From Echinometra lucunter (taxonomy: Eukaryota > Echinodermata > Echinoidea > Camarodonta > Echinometridae), in contig CM057162.1 of assembly GCA_029962745.1 (NCBI GenBank), forward strand, positions 18,623,408-18,687,407: a stretch of DNA of 64,000 nucleotides, given 5' to 3'. Both the position numbers and the translations under genes were made by a program. Every line of letters starts with the position of its first letter. Within the stretch, counting starts at the first letter, position 1. A model generated the notes under the pieces. It worked only from the letters and a program-made list of their open reading frames with translations. It did not search any database and was not told the origin of the DNA. This document shows, piece by piece, positions 36,101 through 49,600 of this stretch.

Positions 36101-36669
36101 TGAAAGGTATAGAGAAAGTAATACTTTCTCATCTAGTTACCGCAGACGATCTATTCAGATCAAAGCCGATTATTCCTGTGTGTCAGTTACATATCATTGT
36201 GAAATTTGACTACCACTATTTACGGTTAGTACTCGCCGACAAAGAAAAACCGAAATTATGGAGAGTTTCTGAGCATTTTGCAGCTGTTAGCTTCCATATT
36301 GATTGCAGACAAGGCTGATCAACAAGGCCTTTCACCTTCGGACTAATAGTGCCTTTTAGAGCAAAATACCGTACTGGAAATTAACTACTAAAGGCATGGA
36401 GACAATAGAAATGAGAAATGTCCATTGCTCAAAATCGGGTATGGTGGAAAAAGCGCCTGTTAGAACTGAAATACTCAGATTTCTAGGATAGTTCCGTTGC
36501 ACCTGGGAGACCCTATCCCTTGCATCGTTGAAAGGGCGGTATTAGCAGCTTTGGGAAAACCTTAAAGAGTGCGATTGCTACTGCTGATGTATATATCTAA
36601 GGTTTCCAGTGGTGTTGGAAATGAAAGTCTACCTTACACGATGTTTGGGGTGGGTAGACAGTTCTTGCC
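33127..36669. other. non-coding; includes a GC-rich island at 33560-33680
   Basis: T-run at 33390-33416. The stretch 33560-33680 is unusually GC-rich and complex, with CACTTACCCGGGTCCCGTTGC and an AT-rich edge CTTGATTTTTTAATAATC. It could be a regulatory island, but nothing proves it. A G12 tract lies at 33961-33972 and a TTC-rich run at 34410-34470. The block 34740-35000 is GC-rich without a clear exon. Confidence 0.4.
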
Positions 36670-36856
36670 GTACACTCTAAAAAAGGATTGGTCAAAATGA
36701 CCAATGCTTTTGTAAATATGTGTCCGACCGAAAATATTGGTAAATTTACCAACATGGTCAATATTACCAAATTATTGGTTGATTTGACCAATTTTTGGGT
36801 CGGGCACATATTCATTAACACATCGGTTATTTTGACCATCCTTTTACAGAGTGTAC
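36670..36856. mobile_element. small inverted-repeat element of GGTCA/TGACC palindromes
   Basis: The ends are GTACACTCTAAAAAAGGAT and the complement of ATCCTTTTACAGAGTGTAC. Inside are palindromic words TTGGTCAAAATGACCAA, TTGGTAAATTTACCAA, GGTCAATATTACC and GGTTGATTTGACC. The first contains GGTCA-AAA-TGACC (36690-36702), a perfect match to the 3-spaced inverted half-site arrangement of an estrogen-response-element core. The total is 187 bp, non-coding. Confidence 0.8.
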
Positions 36857-39545
36857 GTACGCCTATCAGGATGATTTGTCAAATGCCCCCCCCCCCCCCC
36901 CCCATCAAAAGAACACCATCCCACCGACACCACTGCCAATACCACCAAAAGTAATAGGGCCACCCCTCCCAACCTTTCCTTTCCGCGCGCACTCCTTTAA
37001 AACCCTGCTGCCGACATTGAACTGAGACGATTTGCAGAATGTTGCAGTCATTATGTTTCCCTCCTCGTGTGTTTCATATCCAACTAAACTAATTTCATAT
37101 CTCACTGAGATATCAGACCATTGCTTACGGACGGGTGCTGTTCCCCAAACTTTGTTTTTTCTAATTACCCGTCGATATAGTTTAGTGATTGTATGTGAAT
37201 GTAAGCTTGCATATATATTATATGTATAATTCTTGCAAGCGATAGCCCATTGTCATTAATTTGGCGTTAGCCATTTCATATCTGTATATGTCACTTTTAT
37301 AAGCAGTAATTAATTCCAATTTTATTTCCATTTAGATGTCGTTACTATGTATTACAGTAATAGTTTAGCTTAGAGCAGTACATTTAAGTTGCGAACACTC
37401 ATATGGAAATTTACGTCAAATGTTAAATTACAAATCGGTCAACCTTCGAATGACTAATTTTGAATTTCAATTGATGTTTGGTTTTTCTTATACCACGTAA
37501 TACATTGCGTCACATTCATGCAGTTCTTTGTTTCAGGTCGGGTTATCGTTTGTTGTTTGTGGTTGTTCTGTTTTGGTTTTGTTTTTGTTGTTGCTATTTT
37601 GTTTGTTTTTGTACTGAAACAAAAGGGTGGTGTTGGTATGTTTCATGCACCAAGTTGGAGGATTAAGCCCTTAGTCGTGATAGTCCTTGTTTCCATTTCT
37701 TTTCCAATAATCAACGCATTTGATGTCAGAATGATTGAATTAAAAGAAGTTCTTGGAAACAAAAGAGGGGAAAGGATGGGGAGAAGTTCATGTCGGTTTT
37801 AGTTTCATAGTAGGAACAATAAGCCTTTAATTCTTCGGGCATGCGAAATGACAGTGACTATTTTTCACATGACTAGATATTTAGCTTTCACTGATTGATT
37901 TTAAATACGTATGTGACACGAAAATTGTGTTCTGTTTTAAGTCAGTCGTTGGTTTTTGATGGGGAATTTGACACCATTCAGGTGTTAAACCAGTATTAAC
38001 AGGTGTTGTCCACCACCCAGAGTGGAATTTGTTTTATGACCAACAGGCCTTGTGTAATGCTCTTTATTTTCCACCCGTCGCATTATATATGGCAAAGTCA
38101 GTATTTCATGTTCTCTCACTCGAACCAGGCCGAAGCATGTCCGAAAAGGGATAGCTTGTTTGCTGTGCTCCAGACTTCTTCAGCTATTGCAGATATTTCC
38201 AGTGCTTTTCACCAAGTCTAGTGTCAGCGAATTATGACCTACCTACACCTGGAAACTGACTGCTATCTGCCTTTGAAGTAGGTGAGAAGAGCCCAGTGTT
38301 TTCACCACATTCAGGTTTTTCTCCATGAGCGTGTTTTTTAAATTGAATTCCTGCCGCGATATCAGGGGATGTCTTCTACCTTGGCGTTTAATTAAGGTAC
38401 TGGGTCAATGAATGCCGAGAGGTATCGTGCCTTCGGCGAGATGTGCCGAATTACCCATTTAAGTTGTCCCCCTTGACACGTATCGTTAAACATGAACGCT
38501 TTTATATTTGATCGCAGAGTCTTAGCAGTTTAGACAGGTTTATCAACTGTGTTATCTGGTTCTCTTTTCGGCAATATATGACAGATTGTCTCGTCATTTT
38601 TTGTGGGCGATGTAAGAATAAATGTGCATGTATAGATTGATCGAACTCTTAATGGCCATTCAAATTAGTTCCCTGTGCCACGCACTGTCTTTGTCGTATG
38701 AAGTTTCTCCAAAGGGAACACTCTGAATAATCCCTCTCTTCGTTTCATTTAAACAACTCTTTGCGAGGAGGCTGTTTGCATTAAATTTCTCCCGGCATCC
38801 CCCCCCCCCCCGGCCCTTTCTTACAGATGCATAACATCGTGATTATGGAAAGCATGCATTTTGATGAAAGTCATTTAAGATTTAAAAAAAATAACTGCAT
38901 GGTTACCCATGATTTTCATCATAACCTTGGTGCTTGCTCGAATGGTTTTGTTTTAATTCCACCGGTCATATAGTTACTCTTTCTCGGTGATGATGTGCGA
39001 CACTCAAGCTCATAATGCGACATTGCCTTTCCTGCGGTATAGCCAAACCTATATGCCCTGTTGGGGGCATAACATCTCAGTCTAATTTTTGAGAACCCGG
39101 ATTTGCTTTACTCTGAGGCCGGAGTGGTTCACATGGGAAAAAAAGAGTTGAATATTTACTGAATATCTTTCCTTTCTGTCAACCCCCTCCCCCCCCCCCC
39201 CCGAAAAAAAGGACTGAATAAATAAAGATATGAATGAATTTTCAAATAAAAATTCTGTCTCTCTCTCTCTGTCTCTCTCTCTCTCTCTCTCTTTCCTACT
39301 CTGCTCTTCATGGTGCCTGGTATTACAATTAATACGCATTTCTGATGAGAACGAATTAAGATAAGACGACTTGGTTGTCATTTTTTTTTTTCGTCAGACG
39401 CCTACCGTACTCCAGAGGTTCATCGAATTACCTCGCAGTTCTCTTACGGTGATGTCGGACACCCGAGCTGATTATGCGAATGTGCCTTTCTAATGGCGTA
39501 TCCATTCCTCCCCCCCCCCCCCCTTCCCACAGGAAGGGCAAATCA
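36857..39545. other. non-coding with C tracts and CT microsatellite
   Basis: C18 at 36886-36903, C13 at 38799-38811, C14 at 39189-39202, a CT run at 39257-39292 and C14 at 39510-39523. Short frames only. Confidence 0.5.
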
Positions 39546-39778
39546 TTGTGGCACACTGGTGACGGCTCTTGTCTCTCGTACGAGATGTCCTGGGTTCGGT
39601 TGCTTAAATCCTTGGACAAGGTGTTTTGCGCACGTGTGTTCCCTCTCGACTCAGGTGTATTAAATGGGTACCTGGAATTGCTGGGTAATAATAATTACAG
39701 GGCCAGCAGTAAAAGTAGTAGTAATACTAATGTGGCTACCCTGGGGAAATAAACACCATTTATTATTGTTATTATTTA
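39546..39778 (+). mobile_element. tRNA-like SINE
   Basis: A degraded tRNA-like head has the A-box phrase TGGCACACTGGTGACGG and the B-box-like GGGTTCGGTTGC (39592-39603). A body with CCTTGGACAAGGTGTTTTGC and CCCTCTCGACTCAGGTGTA follows, then ATGGGTACCTGG. The end is TAAACACCATTTATTATTG, an AT-rich tail. The CTTGGACAAG and AAATGGGTACC phrases are ones I associate with echinoderm tRNA-derived SINEs. Pol III would read it rightward. Confidence 0.65.
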
Positions 39779-42130
39779 CTGCGATCCATACATAGTTCAG
39801 TAAGAGGTGCAATTTGATTTTAGAGGTCATAGTATGCGTGACGAATGGAAGAAGGGGTCAGGGGGTACTGCTAATAAGAAAAATCTTTTGATATTATGAT
39901 AACTGGGTATATATAAACTTTCCAGGTACAATTTTACAGTTATTAACTATTAACCTTGTACAAATTACTTATAAAAAGCTTATAAAAAGTGGCTGTTTTC
40001 GGCCGTTGATTGGACATCTATCGGGAAGGGACACTGTCGTCCCATCCCCATTCTTCTCGTTGCATTGTGCCCGTGTACCTTTCTAATGAAACCGACGTGT
40101 CGCACAACATGAAGAGAGAGGGACAAGATAATCAATGGTGCTATCTGGAAAAGCTGAGGGTCGTTTGTAAGTGTCGGATCTCTGGAGGGGATACGCGAGG
40201 ACAGGCGTGCAAATGGATAACATGATGAGAATTGTAAGTCAGTTACTGCAGATTGAGAGGGAGAAAGAAAGAAATAGGATAAAGAAAAAATGTTAGCATG
40301 CTTAGGAAGATGGAAAAGTGAGAGGGAGAAAGAGAGTTAATGGAATAAGCAATCGAGAGAACGAAACAGCCAAAGTGTACAAACGTGTTGTGTGTGAGGG
40401 CGTGTGGTTGTGCGTGTGTGTGTGTGTGTGTGTGATACAGATGTAGACCAAAAAACGCATAAGTAAACTGTTACAAGATATGACATTAAGGAAATGAGAC
40501 AATGGGCCTACAGGTAAAACTTACATCAATTGACCTAAAAACAACAACAACAACTCGTCAGTCAAAATGTGGTGTTGGGTGAAAGGAGTAGTAAGAACTT
40601 TCTGTTCAGTGAATTTCAACCAAGGGAAATGTATCAAATCAATAGCGCTTATGGGTTCAATTTGTGAGGGTGGCCTTGATGGCACAAAAGAAAAAAAAAA
40701 TTCCTTTCTCTCTCTCTCTCTGTCTCTCATATTAAGTATGTTGTTAGAGCTCTAAATTGTGATGCAGAAAATAGAACGAGACGTTTAGGAATTGAAGAGG
40801 AGACGAGAAAGTAAAATATGCAAGTAAGCACTCATAAATTCCAAAAAGAGCCATGGTCATGATGGTATAAACCACAAGGAATCATGCTCTTATCAAACAC
40901 TTTTGGAGGCCATTTCGAAAGCACTGCGGTAATGCATTAGTGAGCAAAAATGGTTATATTGTAATCGAAAAGAAACCCCTGCTTTCTTCAAAAACCACAT
41001 TTGCAAATGCTTTTACAAATAAATATGAAGTCACAGGCGTGACTTGTATGAAAATTCGTGGGAATATAAATAAAATCATACGGTGTGTGGCTGAAGCCTA
41101 CGCGTGAAAGTACTGCATAAGAGCTTTCGACCACTTCATGAGACTTTCTTGAGAGCTTTCGTTCAACGAGTCCTCTTTTGGGGGTGATGGCTCGAAGATC
41201 ATTTTCCCTCATGCTCTAAATTATAACTTCAAGCGTGAACCAAACACTAAGTCTTTCCAAACTCTTATGCTCAACCCAGCCTTAAACTATTCTTTAACCT
41301 CATACCTGCATATATCTGTCGTTGAAAATATATTTTTCTAAAAAAAATCGAGGACAAAATTTCGGATCTTGCCTACTACGACTTAGATTCCTATGTTATG
41401 ACCAGCCCAACTAATGTAATGTTTCTCTCTCAGACAAAAACTTGTCGTGGAAACCGTGGTAAAAATATCCTTTTAAAGGTGGAATTTGCAATGGCTAATG
41501 GTTCAGTGGTTTTACACTGTGTGGTATATTCGTAGAAACTACGATTCGTTTCAAAAGTTACATCAGTAATTGAAGAGCTTATTTCCATATGGCGCTAAAT
41601 CCATTTTTCATCGAAACTAGGGTTTTAGCACGATTTGATTTTTGTTCCTTAATGCACTTCAGTATGACTAATTTCAATATCAAAAAACATTTCTGGAAAG
41701 TAGGAAAAATGGGTAAAAATATGGTCATTTACAAAATGCCCTAAATCCAAACTCGTTTACTTCCAGAAGGCGCTAAATCCACTTTGCGTAAATCAGGGAT
41801 TTGTATTTAAACTATCTTCTTTCTTCAGAACATCAAAACTTCTCATAGTTTAAATACCAACCTTAGTCATTTAGCAGATGAGAATACAAGAAATCCTACT
41901 CCAGCAGTATTTCGTATATTCTCATCTAACAAATGAAAATAACAAAAATCCTGCTTAAGTAATAATTTTTTTTAAATCTCTTCTATATTTTTCATTTATA
42001 CGGATTTAGCACCTTTTGGAAAGATTTTTTTTTTCGTCAACATTGGAAGTCAAGTACAAAAAACATAAAGAGTTCTTTTTTTTTTTTAAATCCTACTCAT
42101 GCAGGATTTTTGTGTTCATTCTCATTTGTT
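39779..42130. other. non-coding with (GT)n
   Basis: GT run at 40413-40434 and CT run at 40705-40730. From 41580 to 42125 a CGCTAAATCCA word recurs (about 41594 and 41771) and inverted words AACAAATGAAAATAAC / CATTCTCATTTGTTAG suggest an old AT-rich foldback element without clear ends. Confidence 0.4.
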
Positions 42131-42257
42131 AGAGGGGTGTTATGGTTAGGACCCCGTTGGACACATCAGAAGAACGGGCTCTGGCTAGCATGGCTAAGGA
42201 GAGCTACTCATCCCATGTGAGGAAAGTAAAAAAAAATGATAATGATAATAATAATAA
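42131..42257 (+). repeat. possible SINE fragment with ATG/ATA tail
   Basis: A compact block with GGACCCCGTTGGACACATCA and AGAACGGGCTCTGGCTAGC ends in an A-run and (GATAAT)n-type tail. It has the look of a short interspersed repeat 3' half. No A/B boxes seen, so identity is tentative. Confidence 0.3.
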
Positions 42258-44784
42258 ATTAATGAAATTGCTCTTATTTGTAAACAGTAGCACATACCGT
42301 ATTACAAAGAGGCTGAGACTTATATAGCTCTTTCTACTCATGTTCTTTCTGCCATTACTAGGATTGTGGAGCAAGAGATGCTGCAATCTCACTTTACCCG
42401 TCGACTACTAATTCTTTAATTCCCATAGACTTAGGGCAGGGGCCAATCGGTTCCAGTGTGTGAAAGGAGAGACTGCAGTGCTGTCGTGTAATCAGTGTCA
42501 CGAAAATGCCTCTTTTCTGCTGATGCACCAGGTTCTCAACTTTTCCGGACAGAAATAACGACCCTGTCACTGTCTGATAAACGGAACGTCAATCTCTATT
42601 ACTTTCCCTCCAACCATTCACGGCGAAAGGGGGCAAAATGTATGCAAAGCAGAAATTCAATTATCCCCAGACACGGCCGATTGTTTATCTGAAATCCATG
42701 CCCGATGTACCCTATCGTTTTGTTTATATACATCAATAAGAATAGTTGTATGTGGTTTTGAAAACCATCACGTCGTGTAGCAGTCAAGACAACATCAATT
42801 GGGTTTCGTTTTGATATGCCGTTTAAGCTATTCAGTCAGATTAACATAACTCGCGCCATGCCTTTTAGCACTTTCATTAATTCATGATAGTGAGGTATTT
42901 CCGCTTTTTGCATCTCGTCCACCGGTAAATTTTTTATCCTTGTTGGTATTAAGCAAAGTACGTTCTTGAAAGAAACATTGTAAGCTCCAATGTCGTTTCA
43001 TATCATTTCCGGCCCGGCGGGTTTGCCCCTATCATGAAAAGTAGAACGTGGAAGTCGCCACCCATAAGTTCATATCTTCCCAAGATTCATCGGTTTAGGT
43101 TTGTCGTGTATGACGTGGCGCCACAATGTTTTTGTTTTTCTCCTTTTTTTTTCTTCTCCTTTCACTCTTGTTCTTGTTCCTGTTCTTTATCATTTTGATT
43201 TTCTTCGTCTTTGTCTGAAGCCACTGACTGGCATAATAATGTACACACATTTAAATATAAAACATGTGCATAAAGGGCAAAACGGTGTGCAGGCTGATTT
43301 TCACTGGGACTGTGCCAGATGTCAAATGCCAAATGTCTCTCGAGTTCTTGTCTTCAAAATAAAATCCGACAATTAATTATCGTGATGATACTTACTCTCT
43401 GTGTAATTTTTAAAAAATCAATTTTTCTTGTATGTGTTTTTTTTTAGTACGACTGCATGCCTATATAAATGATTAGTTCTTCATTGCTCATCGCTGTTTT
43501 TTCATGTGCTGTGTCAACATGGTTTTTAACTCACAACGGGACTGGTGTTTATGGAAGTGAAGATAGATTCATATAAATTTTGAAACGAGAGAGGAATTAT
43601 CTATTTTCTGATCTTCATTTCTGTTTTTCCTCTGTCAGTTCCTCTCTCCCTCTCTCTGTCTCTTTCTCTTTCACTCTCTTTCCCTTCTCTGCATGCTTAC
43701 TTTCCTCTTTACTTCCCTCTAAATTCTCTCTCTTTTCAGTTTTTGCTCACTTTCCTTGGCTCTTCTAACACTTCATGTGATGAATTTTATATATTTACAT
43801 ATATTTTATATTATTTTATGATAACATTTCCTCTTCTGATCCTGTCTGCTTTGTGAGATATTAGATAAATTAGTTTAATGTTTATTTGATGTTTAATTCT
43901 CTGTTTTGATTATTCATTTTTAACTAAATTATTTCAGCTCTATGATCTATGATGAGGTCCTTGTAAAATAGATATTACTTACTTAGAAATCGAAAGTATA
44001 TCCCGCATCTGCCTTCACTGTTGTCTTCCGGATTTCCATTAAATATGAAGTGCTTTCTTCGGTGTTAAATTCTCTTCTTATTTACTCAAGAGCAGAAGGG
44101 AAGATTTCCCACAATTTTTTTTTTTTCATTTCTACCATCCGTTACTGTTGTGACATCTCAATAAGGAATATCTGATTTTCTTCTGCCCCTCCCCACGTTC
44201 GCTCTGCTGTACCCCCCCCCCCCCCATTATTGTCCAACATCCCTTTCCTGCCATATACGGTGTGACCTTTCTTAGGTTTATTCTGAAGTCCCAGAAAAGT
44301 CAGAGTTGATGTTGTTGTTGTTTTTGTTCTTGTTGGGTTTTTTTTTTGGGGGGGGGGGGGGTCCTTCTGCTCTAGCTGTTTTACCTTTCTTTTCTTTTAC
44401 TTTTCTTGGACAGGTCGTTCAAATCGTCCAAGCTTACAACGATAATGAGTTTGATAATATTCGAGACTCTTCCAGAAAGCCATAATCACGTTAAAATAAC
44501 ATGAAAAGCAGCCGATATATTAAACAGGCCGAACAAAAACAAGTTCATCATAATATCATCTACTGTAATTCTGGCAAAATGCGGTTCTTGTGCAGCTTAA
44601 TCTGGCGAAGTGACAATGCTAATGGGCAACTAGAGGTTTTCAGCTGCGTCGCCCTCTCCCATTTAAAACTCGTAATTTCTGTCGGCAAGTTCGAAAATCG
44701 CAAAACCGTCTCCATTTTCTGCAACAACTGTCTGCAAAATTGTTATTGTAAATCTCATTATGTGATTAGAAAATAAATGTTTTT
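42258..44784. other. non-coding, nothing recognised
   Basis: Includes a CT-rich tract (43640-43690), C14 at 44212-44225 and a T9-G14 run at 44339-44361. Open frames up to 91 codons show no domains. Confidence 0.4.
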
Positions 44785-44823
44785 ATGCCTCCGCCCACCG
44801 TAGGTGGTTGCCGGAGGCATTAT
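44785..44823 (+). mobile_element. solo 5' hairpin of the Helentron-like element
   Basis: These 36 bases (44785-44820) are identical to 24840-24875, the compound 5' hairpin of the large element, and both are preceded by a T-run. Similarity stops a few bases after the hairpin (GGCATTAT), and neither the TCCG run nor the tandem repeats nor the 3' end follow. A severely truncated or abortive copy. Confidence 0.8.
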
Positions 44824-46595
44824 TTAAAGTTGATGTTCATTGGTTACAAAAAAAAAAAAGTCGAATTTCATATCAAGGCAAAAGTTATGATGCCTGAATC
44901 AATATTTAATCAACTGAAATTTCAAATTTAATCGGGACGCAGAAATGAATCATCACATATTGATGAAATCCACCCTCAGTAATCAATGATATTCATGATA
45001 ATTCGACGGCACATTAGCACTGTTCGTCTCTAGAAATACTACCTATTTTGTATTTTACCACTGTTGCTTTCCATTTGGCATATCTTAGAAAATGTTCTCC
45101 CCCCCCCCCCCCTTCCTTCCCCCTTCCCAAGTTCCAAGTTCCTCGAGGAGCATCACTGGTTGCAAAATCATCCCCCAGCCTTCCCCCATTGACGGCTTCC
45201 AAACGACGCTTCATCGTGTCAGCGCGCAGCGAAAGGTAATCCAACACTGCACTTTATTTTGTTCACGCTCGCTGTCAAACGGTAATCTAGCGATTCGTGT
45301 TTATTTTCTTGGCATCTTCTTTACATGGAAAGGATCGCGAGAGAAGGATTACCACAAAGACCATTAAGTATGACACGATTAATGTCTCTCACGTGACTCA
45401 CGTCATCAAATTGTCGAATAAGAAGAGACATGAGAAATCGACTGTAAGAGATCTGTGATGATATTCTTTGTACACCTGATCGTTGGTTTTATTCATGGTT
45501 TTCTTAACGATCACAGCCTTGAAATTCGGAAAGAAAAGGGTTGGCATACTTTTCTGTACTTTCATTTCATCTCTATCGGGGAAGGCATTTGAAGGTCGGG
45601 TTTAAGATTTTTACATTTGTTAAAGGGAAGGGGATCGCGTATGAAAAAAAAAATGAAAGAAGAAAGATAAATTTTTCACTGGCATTTTAGTTAATTGAGT
45701 CCATGTAATGATGTACAGTATGTCCTATCGGCTTTATGTTAGCCAGCACATACCTCACTTCGCATAAATTTTACCATCTGTGTTTTCTTCTTCTTGCGTT
45801 TTTAAGAGGTAAGGATAAGCTAAAACTGTACACCAAAATAAGATGCTAGATTCTGTATAGATTATAAAATTGGAACGAATCCTCATAGTTATCATTTCAG
45901 AGAGAGGAATTAAATACTAGAATCACATTTGGATATTTGGGGCGGAAATACATCATTGCTTAATGACTTAAGGAAGTAAAACATCTCCCGACTGAGATGA
46001 TATTGGTCCAACATTTTGATAGAAACTATAAAAAGCAGACTCATAATTATGCGGTGACCGTAGTCATGGCTGTGTGTGTGTGTGTGTGTTTGTTGTATGA
46101 AAGCAACCAAATCCTGGACATTAATCGAAGGATAATCATCTTAATCTAGTTTCCCTAGAATGCTCTTCTGACATTGAAAGTCCTAATTACCTCCCCCCCC
46201 CCCCCCCCAAAAAAAAAAAAAAAAAAAAACATACACACAGGTGAATAAATAGTTTATAAAAGAAATTTAAAATAAAAGAAATTGTAATGCGTGAGAAGCT
46301 GAATTGAAAGGCCGAGGGGATACTTTGAAGGAAAGAAAAAAAGGCAGAACATTAGACAAAAGTATCTAAAGAATTCTAAGACAGAATTAGAACAAATAGA
46401 GCCTAACTAAGGATGTCAAAGAGAATTCCTCAGTACAGATGCAGATATGAAAAGACAGAGAAGGATAAGTAGAGAGAAAGTCATAACATGTGATCATTTC
46501 AGAGTATGAAAGGCAAATGTGACAGAATTGGAACAACGAGGGTTCTGATTAAGAATAATGGGTAGAGAGAGTGGAAAGGAGATGAGAGGGGTAAA

Positions 46596-46633
<38 letters not shown>

Positions 46634-49600
46634 CGGATAGAATGAACAAGATATATAATGGAAAATAGTATGAGCAAGACTTCGCTTTCCAGCTTATCCA
46701 AATAAGACGAGATTGTATCTCCTTTTTCAAGGAGAACTTTAATAAATGTGGACATTCCGTCTTCTTTAATTTCTTTCATTGGCCTCTGCTTTGAGGAGAT
46801 TTTAATCAGACTTCCAAAGGAACGTGTTGACCCATGCTTTACTGCTGTCACATCCCGACAGCACAACAAAGATTACGTCAGAAATGAATGCCATCGTCTC
46901 CAAACCTGTCTTGAGCATGTTTATAGGAGAAACACTTGAATTTCAAATGAGCCCAAAAGAATAGAAGCTTACTGACTATCGTTGAGCAGTTTGGTTATTT
47001 ATGCCAACTCATGACATCGCTCAACAACAGATTATTGGTTTTATTAAGGCGTTTCTTCATAGGCAGGAGGCATTTCTGTGCAATTCAGCGATGTTCGAGT
47101 GCGCTCACTTGAGTTTCAAGTGATTCGAAGAATGGGATCTGAAATATGCACTACCATGATCAACCATACGGCTGAAGCCTGTTGGTTGTGTCACTGTCCG
47201 ATCGTCTTTAACTGTTTAAGTTGTTCTGCCTAAGCCTTCCCCCCTCCCACTCCATACGAATTTCGCCAGAATTGGGATTCGTGCGCTGATCTGTATGAAA
47301 AGAATCTAGATATACCATTGGCTGAGATTTGTGAGGTCGCCCGACAGTCACATTACCACTCCAAAGTACCACTCCACGAACGCATTCCCATTTGAGTGTG
47401 TACAAATCCACCCTTCAAAAAAATGGACTAAATTTGATGTAAAATGCTGGAATTTTCAGCTCTTAACTGCATAAATCGTCAAATAGAAGGCTTTGGACCA
47501 AGATTTCGCCTATGATCATTATTAAAATGAATAAGTCTTATTTACATTTTAAAAAAAAAGTCATTGAGGCTTTGAGTGGTAAAATGGCCGATTTACCATG
47601 CATCTGCTTTGAGTGTTTGTACGGTGCGTAATGGCCAATGAGATTTCCAGATTCTTTTCATAGAGATCAGTGGGATTCGTAGTAAGGGAGCAGGTCCTTG
47701 CATTTGATCATCGTCTTACATGTCTTAAGTGGAGTTCGTGAGGATTAGGTGGGTTGACTGGGTTACCATATTCGGATTTCTTGCGTGGTGGTCGTGAATG
47801 AGCAAAAGCCACTACCCGACTAATGTCCTTCATCACCACCAGCCTCCACATAACTCTGCCTACCTAGCAGATTTCTTCAGAAAAGGGATTCCGTGTCAGG
47901 AAGCAGTTCCTTGCATGTAATGCCTACATCGTGTTAAAGCACATGTACAGTTTGGGTAGCAAGAGGAATGTTGGCATGACACTGATTGAATGAAGTCTCA
48001 CATCGTCCGCCTCGCGCATGATGAAAGATACATACGTGAGATCATTTGATATTCCGTTCATTATTTCCGGTGAATTGCATGGTAAAAATTTGAAATGCAC
48101 GCAATGTAACGGGTACACTTTGCTTCCCCTATGTTAGGATCCCTGCACCCCATTGCTTCCGCACAACGAAGAACAGGATTTCGTACCACTTGTTGCATAA
48201 AACAAATCTCATTGGCTGGCACTACGTGATTTTACGTTGCCGATCGGAGATCTTCCCGCGCCCTTTTTTTACTCTAATATTCAACTGGGAGGGGGGAGAC
48301 TTCGTAGCATCTTAGTTTTGCTTCGGTTTTGCAAGTGACCCAGGTGACAGCAAGGAAATCTGACGAATACATTTTCAGGGCCTACCAAAACTGTACCTAA
48401 CCTTTAATTAAGTGGAATTCTTGAAGGTTAGGTACGCCGGAGCATACAACGGATTCGAATGCATGGCGTCGATCACGCCCGTCATTCCTTTAAAAGACTG
48501 TTGGTCATGTCTCCTTATCCTTTCACGGGTAATGACCTATCCAGCTTCCATTTAGCTGATTCGGAGAAAAACAAGATGTTGTGAGTAAAATGTATTATTT
48601 CTCGCACAAGGAAAAGAAGGCAGAAAGAAAGAGAAAGGCAGTCCAATATGTCGCTACCACAAGGTAGTCTGCAAGCACAGACCCGAATTGACTTGTTACG
48701 AGAATACATTGTGGCTTGAGAGAAGCCTAACCAATGTATTAACTGGCTACGTCAAAATTGAGTAGATTACATTAGTACACGATCCCCATAGAACTCATTT
48801 AGTCCCATGTTTAGAATTCTATGTGTTTCGAGTCGAGTGACCACGGTGTGCGCCTGCAAACTAAACCACATCATTGATCAGTCTATATGATGGTACTCTG
48901 GCGTCACTGTTGCAATTGAGGGCAGATAATATATATTGCATATTAATATATGCAGTCGATATTATGATATTCTGGCGTCATTGATCCGATTAAGGGAAGA
49001 TCATGTCGATAGCATATGAAGACTTTTTTAGATGATCACGCCAAATGTCTCGACGAGAAATGAAATGGATTTAGGGCCATAGAATAAAGGGCATGATTAG
49101 GATACATTCATCTTTCTTTTTTTTTCCGTTCTCATTTATGATTTGCTTATTTTTAGCAAGATACAATGAGTCGTCACTCTCTACAATCAGTCAACCCAGT
49201 TTTGATTCAACCCTCTACTACCCCCCCCCCCCTCCAAAGGTCAAAATTATTCGGAACAGAAGTAAAGAGGTTTATTATCGTTATCTGTCGTGTTCTTGTG
49301 ACGTGTTATCTTCACTGAAATTAGGAATTGTTTAATGTCCAGTTTGTAAATGGTATGTAAATAACGGTGCTCATTTGAAGGTTGTACAGTAGGTCTATAT
49401 CACCGGTTAAGACCAAAGTAAGCAGAGTGTTACGTAATAAAGTTTACTGCATATCTAGTTCCAAAACATATAGAGAGTATCATTTAGTAGAACTTACGAT
49501 GTTAGTTTGTTTATCCTACGTTCTCGCTCACTCTATGTCGAAAATCGTAAATATATGGCGTGCATCAACCACACCAACGCTCTGCTACTTCTGCCGTCAC

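Noticed and set aside
47270..47680. inverted similarity around AGATTCTTTTCATA and AGATCAG
   Set aside because: A short match (about 25 bp) is seen between 47290-47310 and 47650-47675 in inverse orientation, but arms do not extend, so no element is called.
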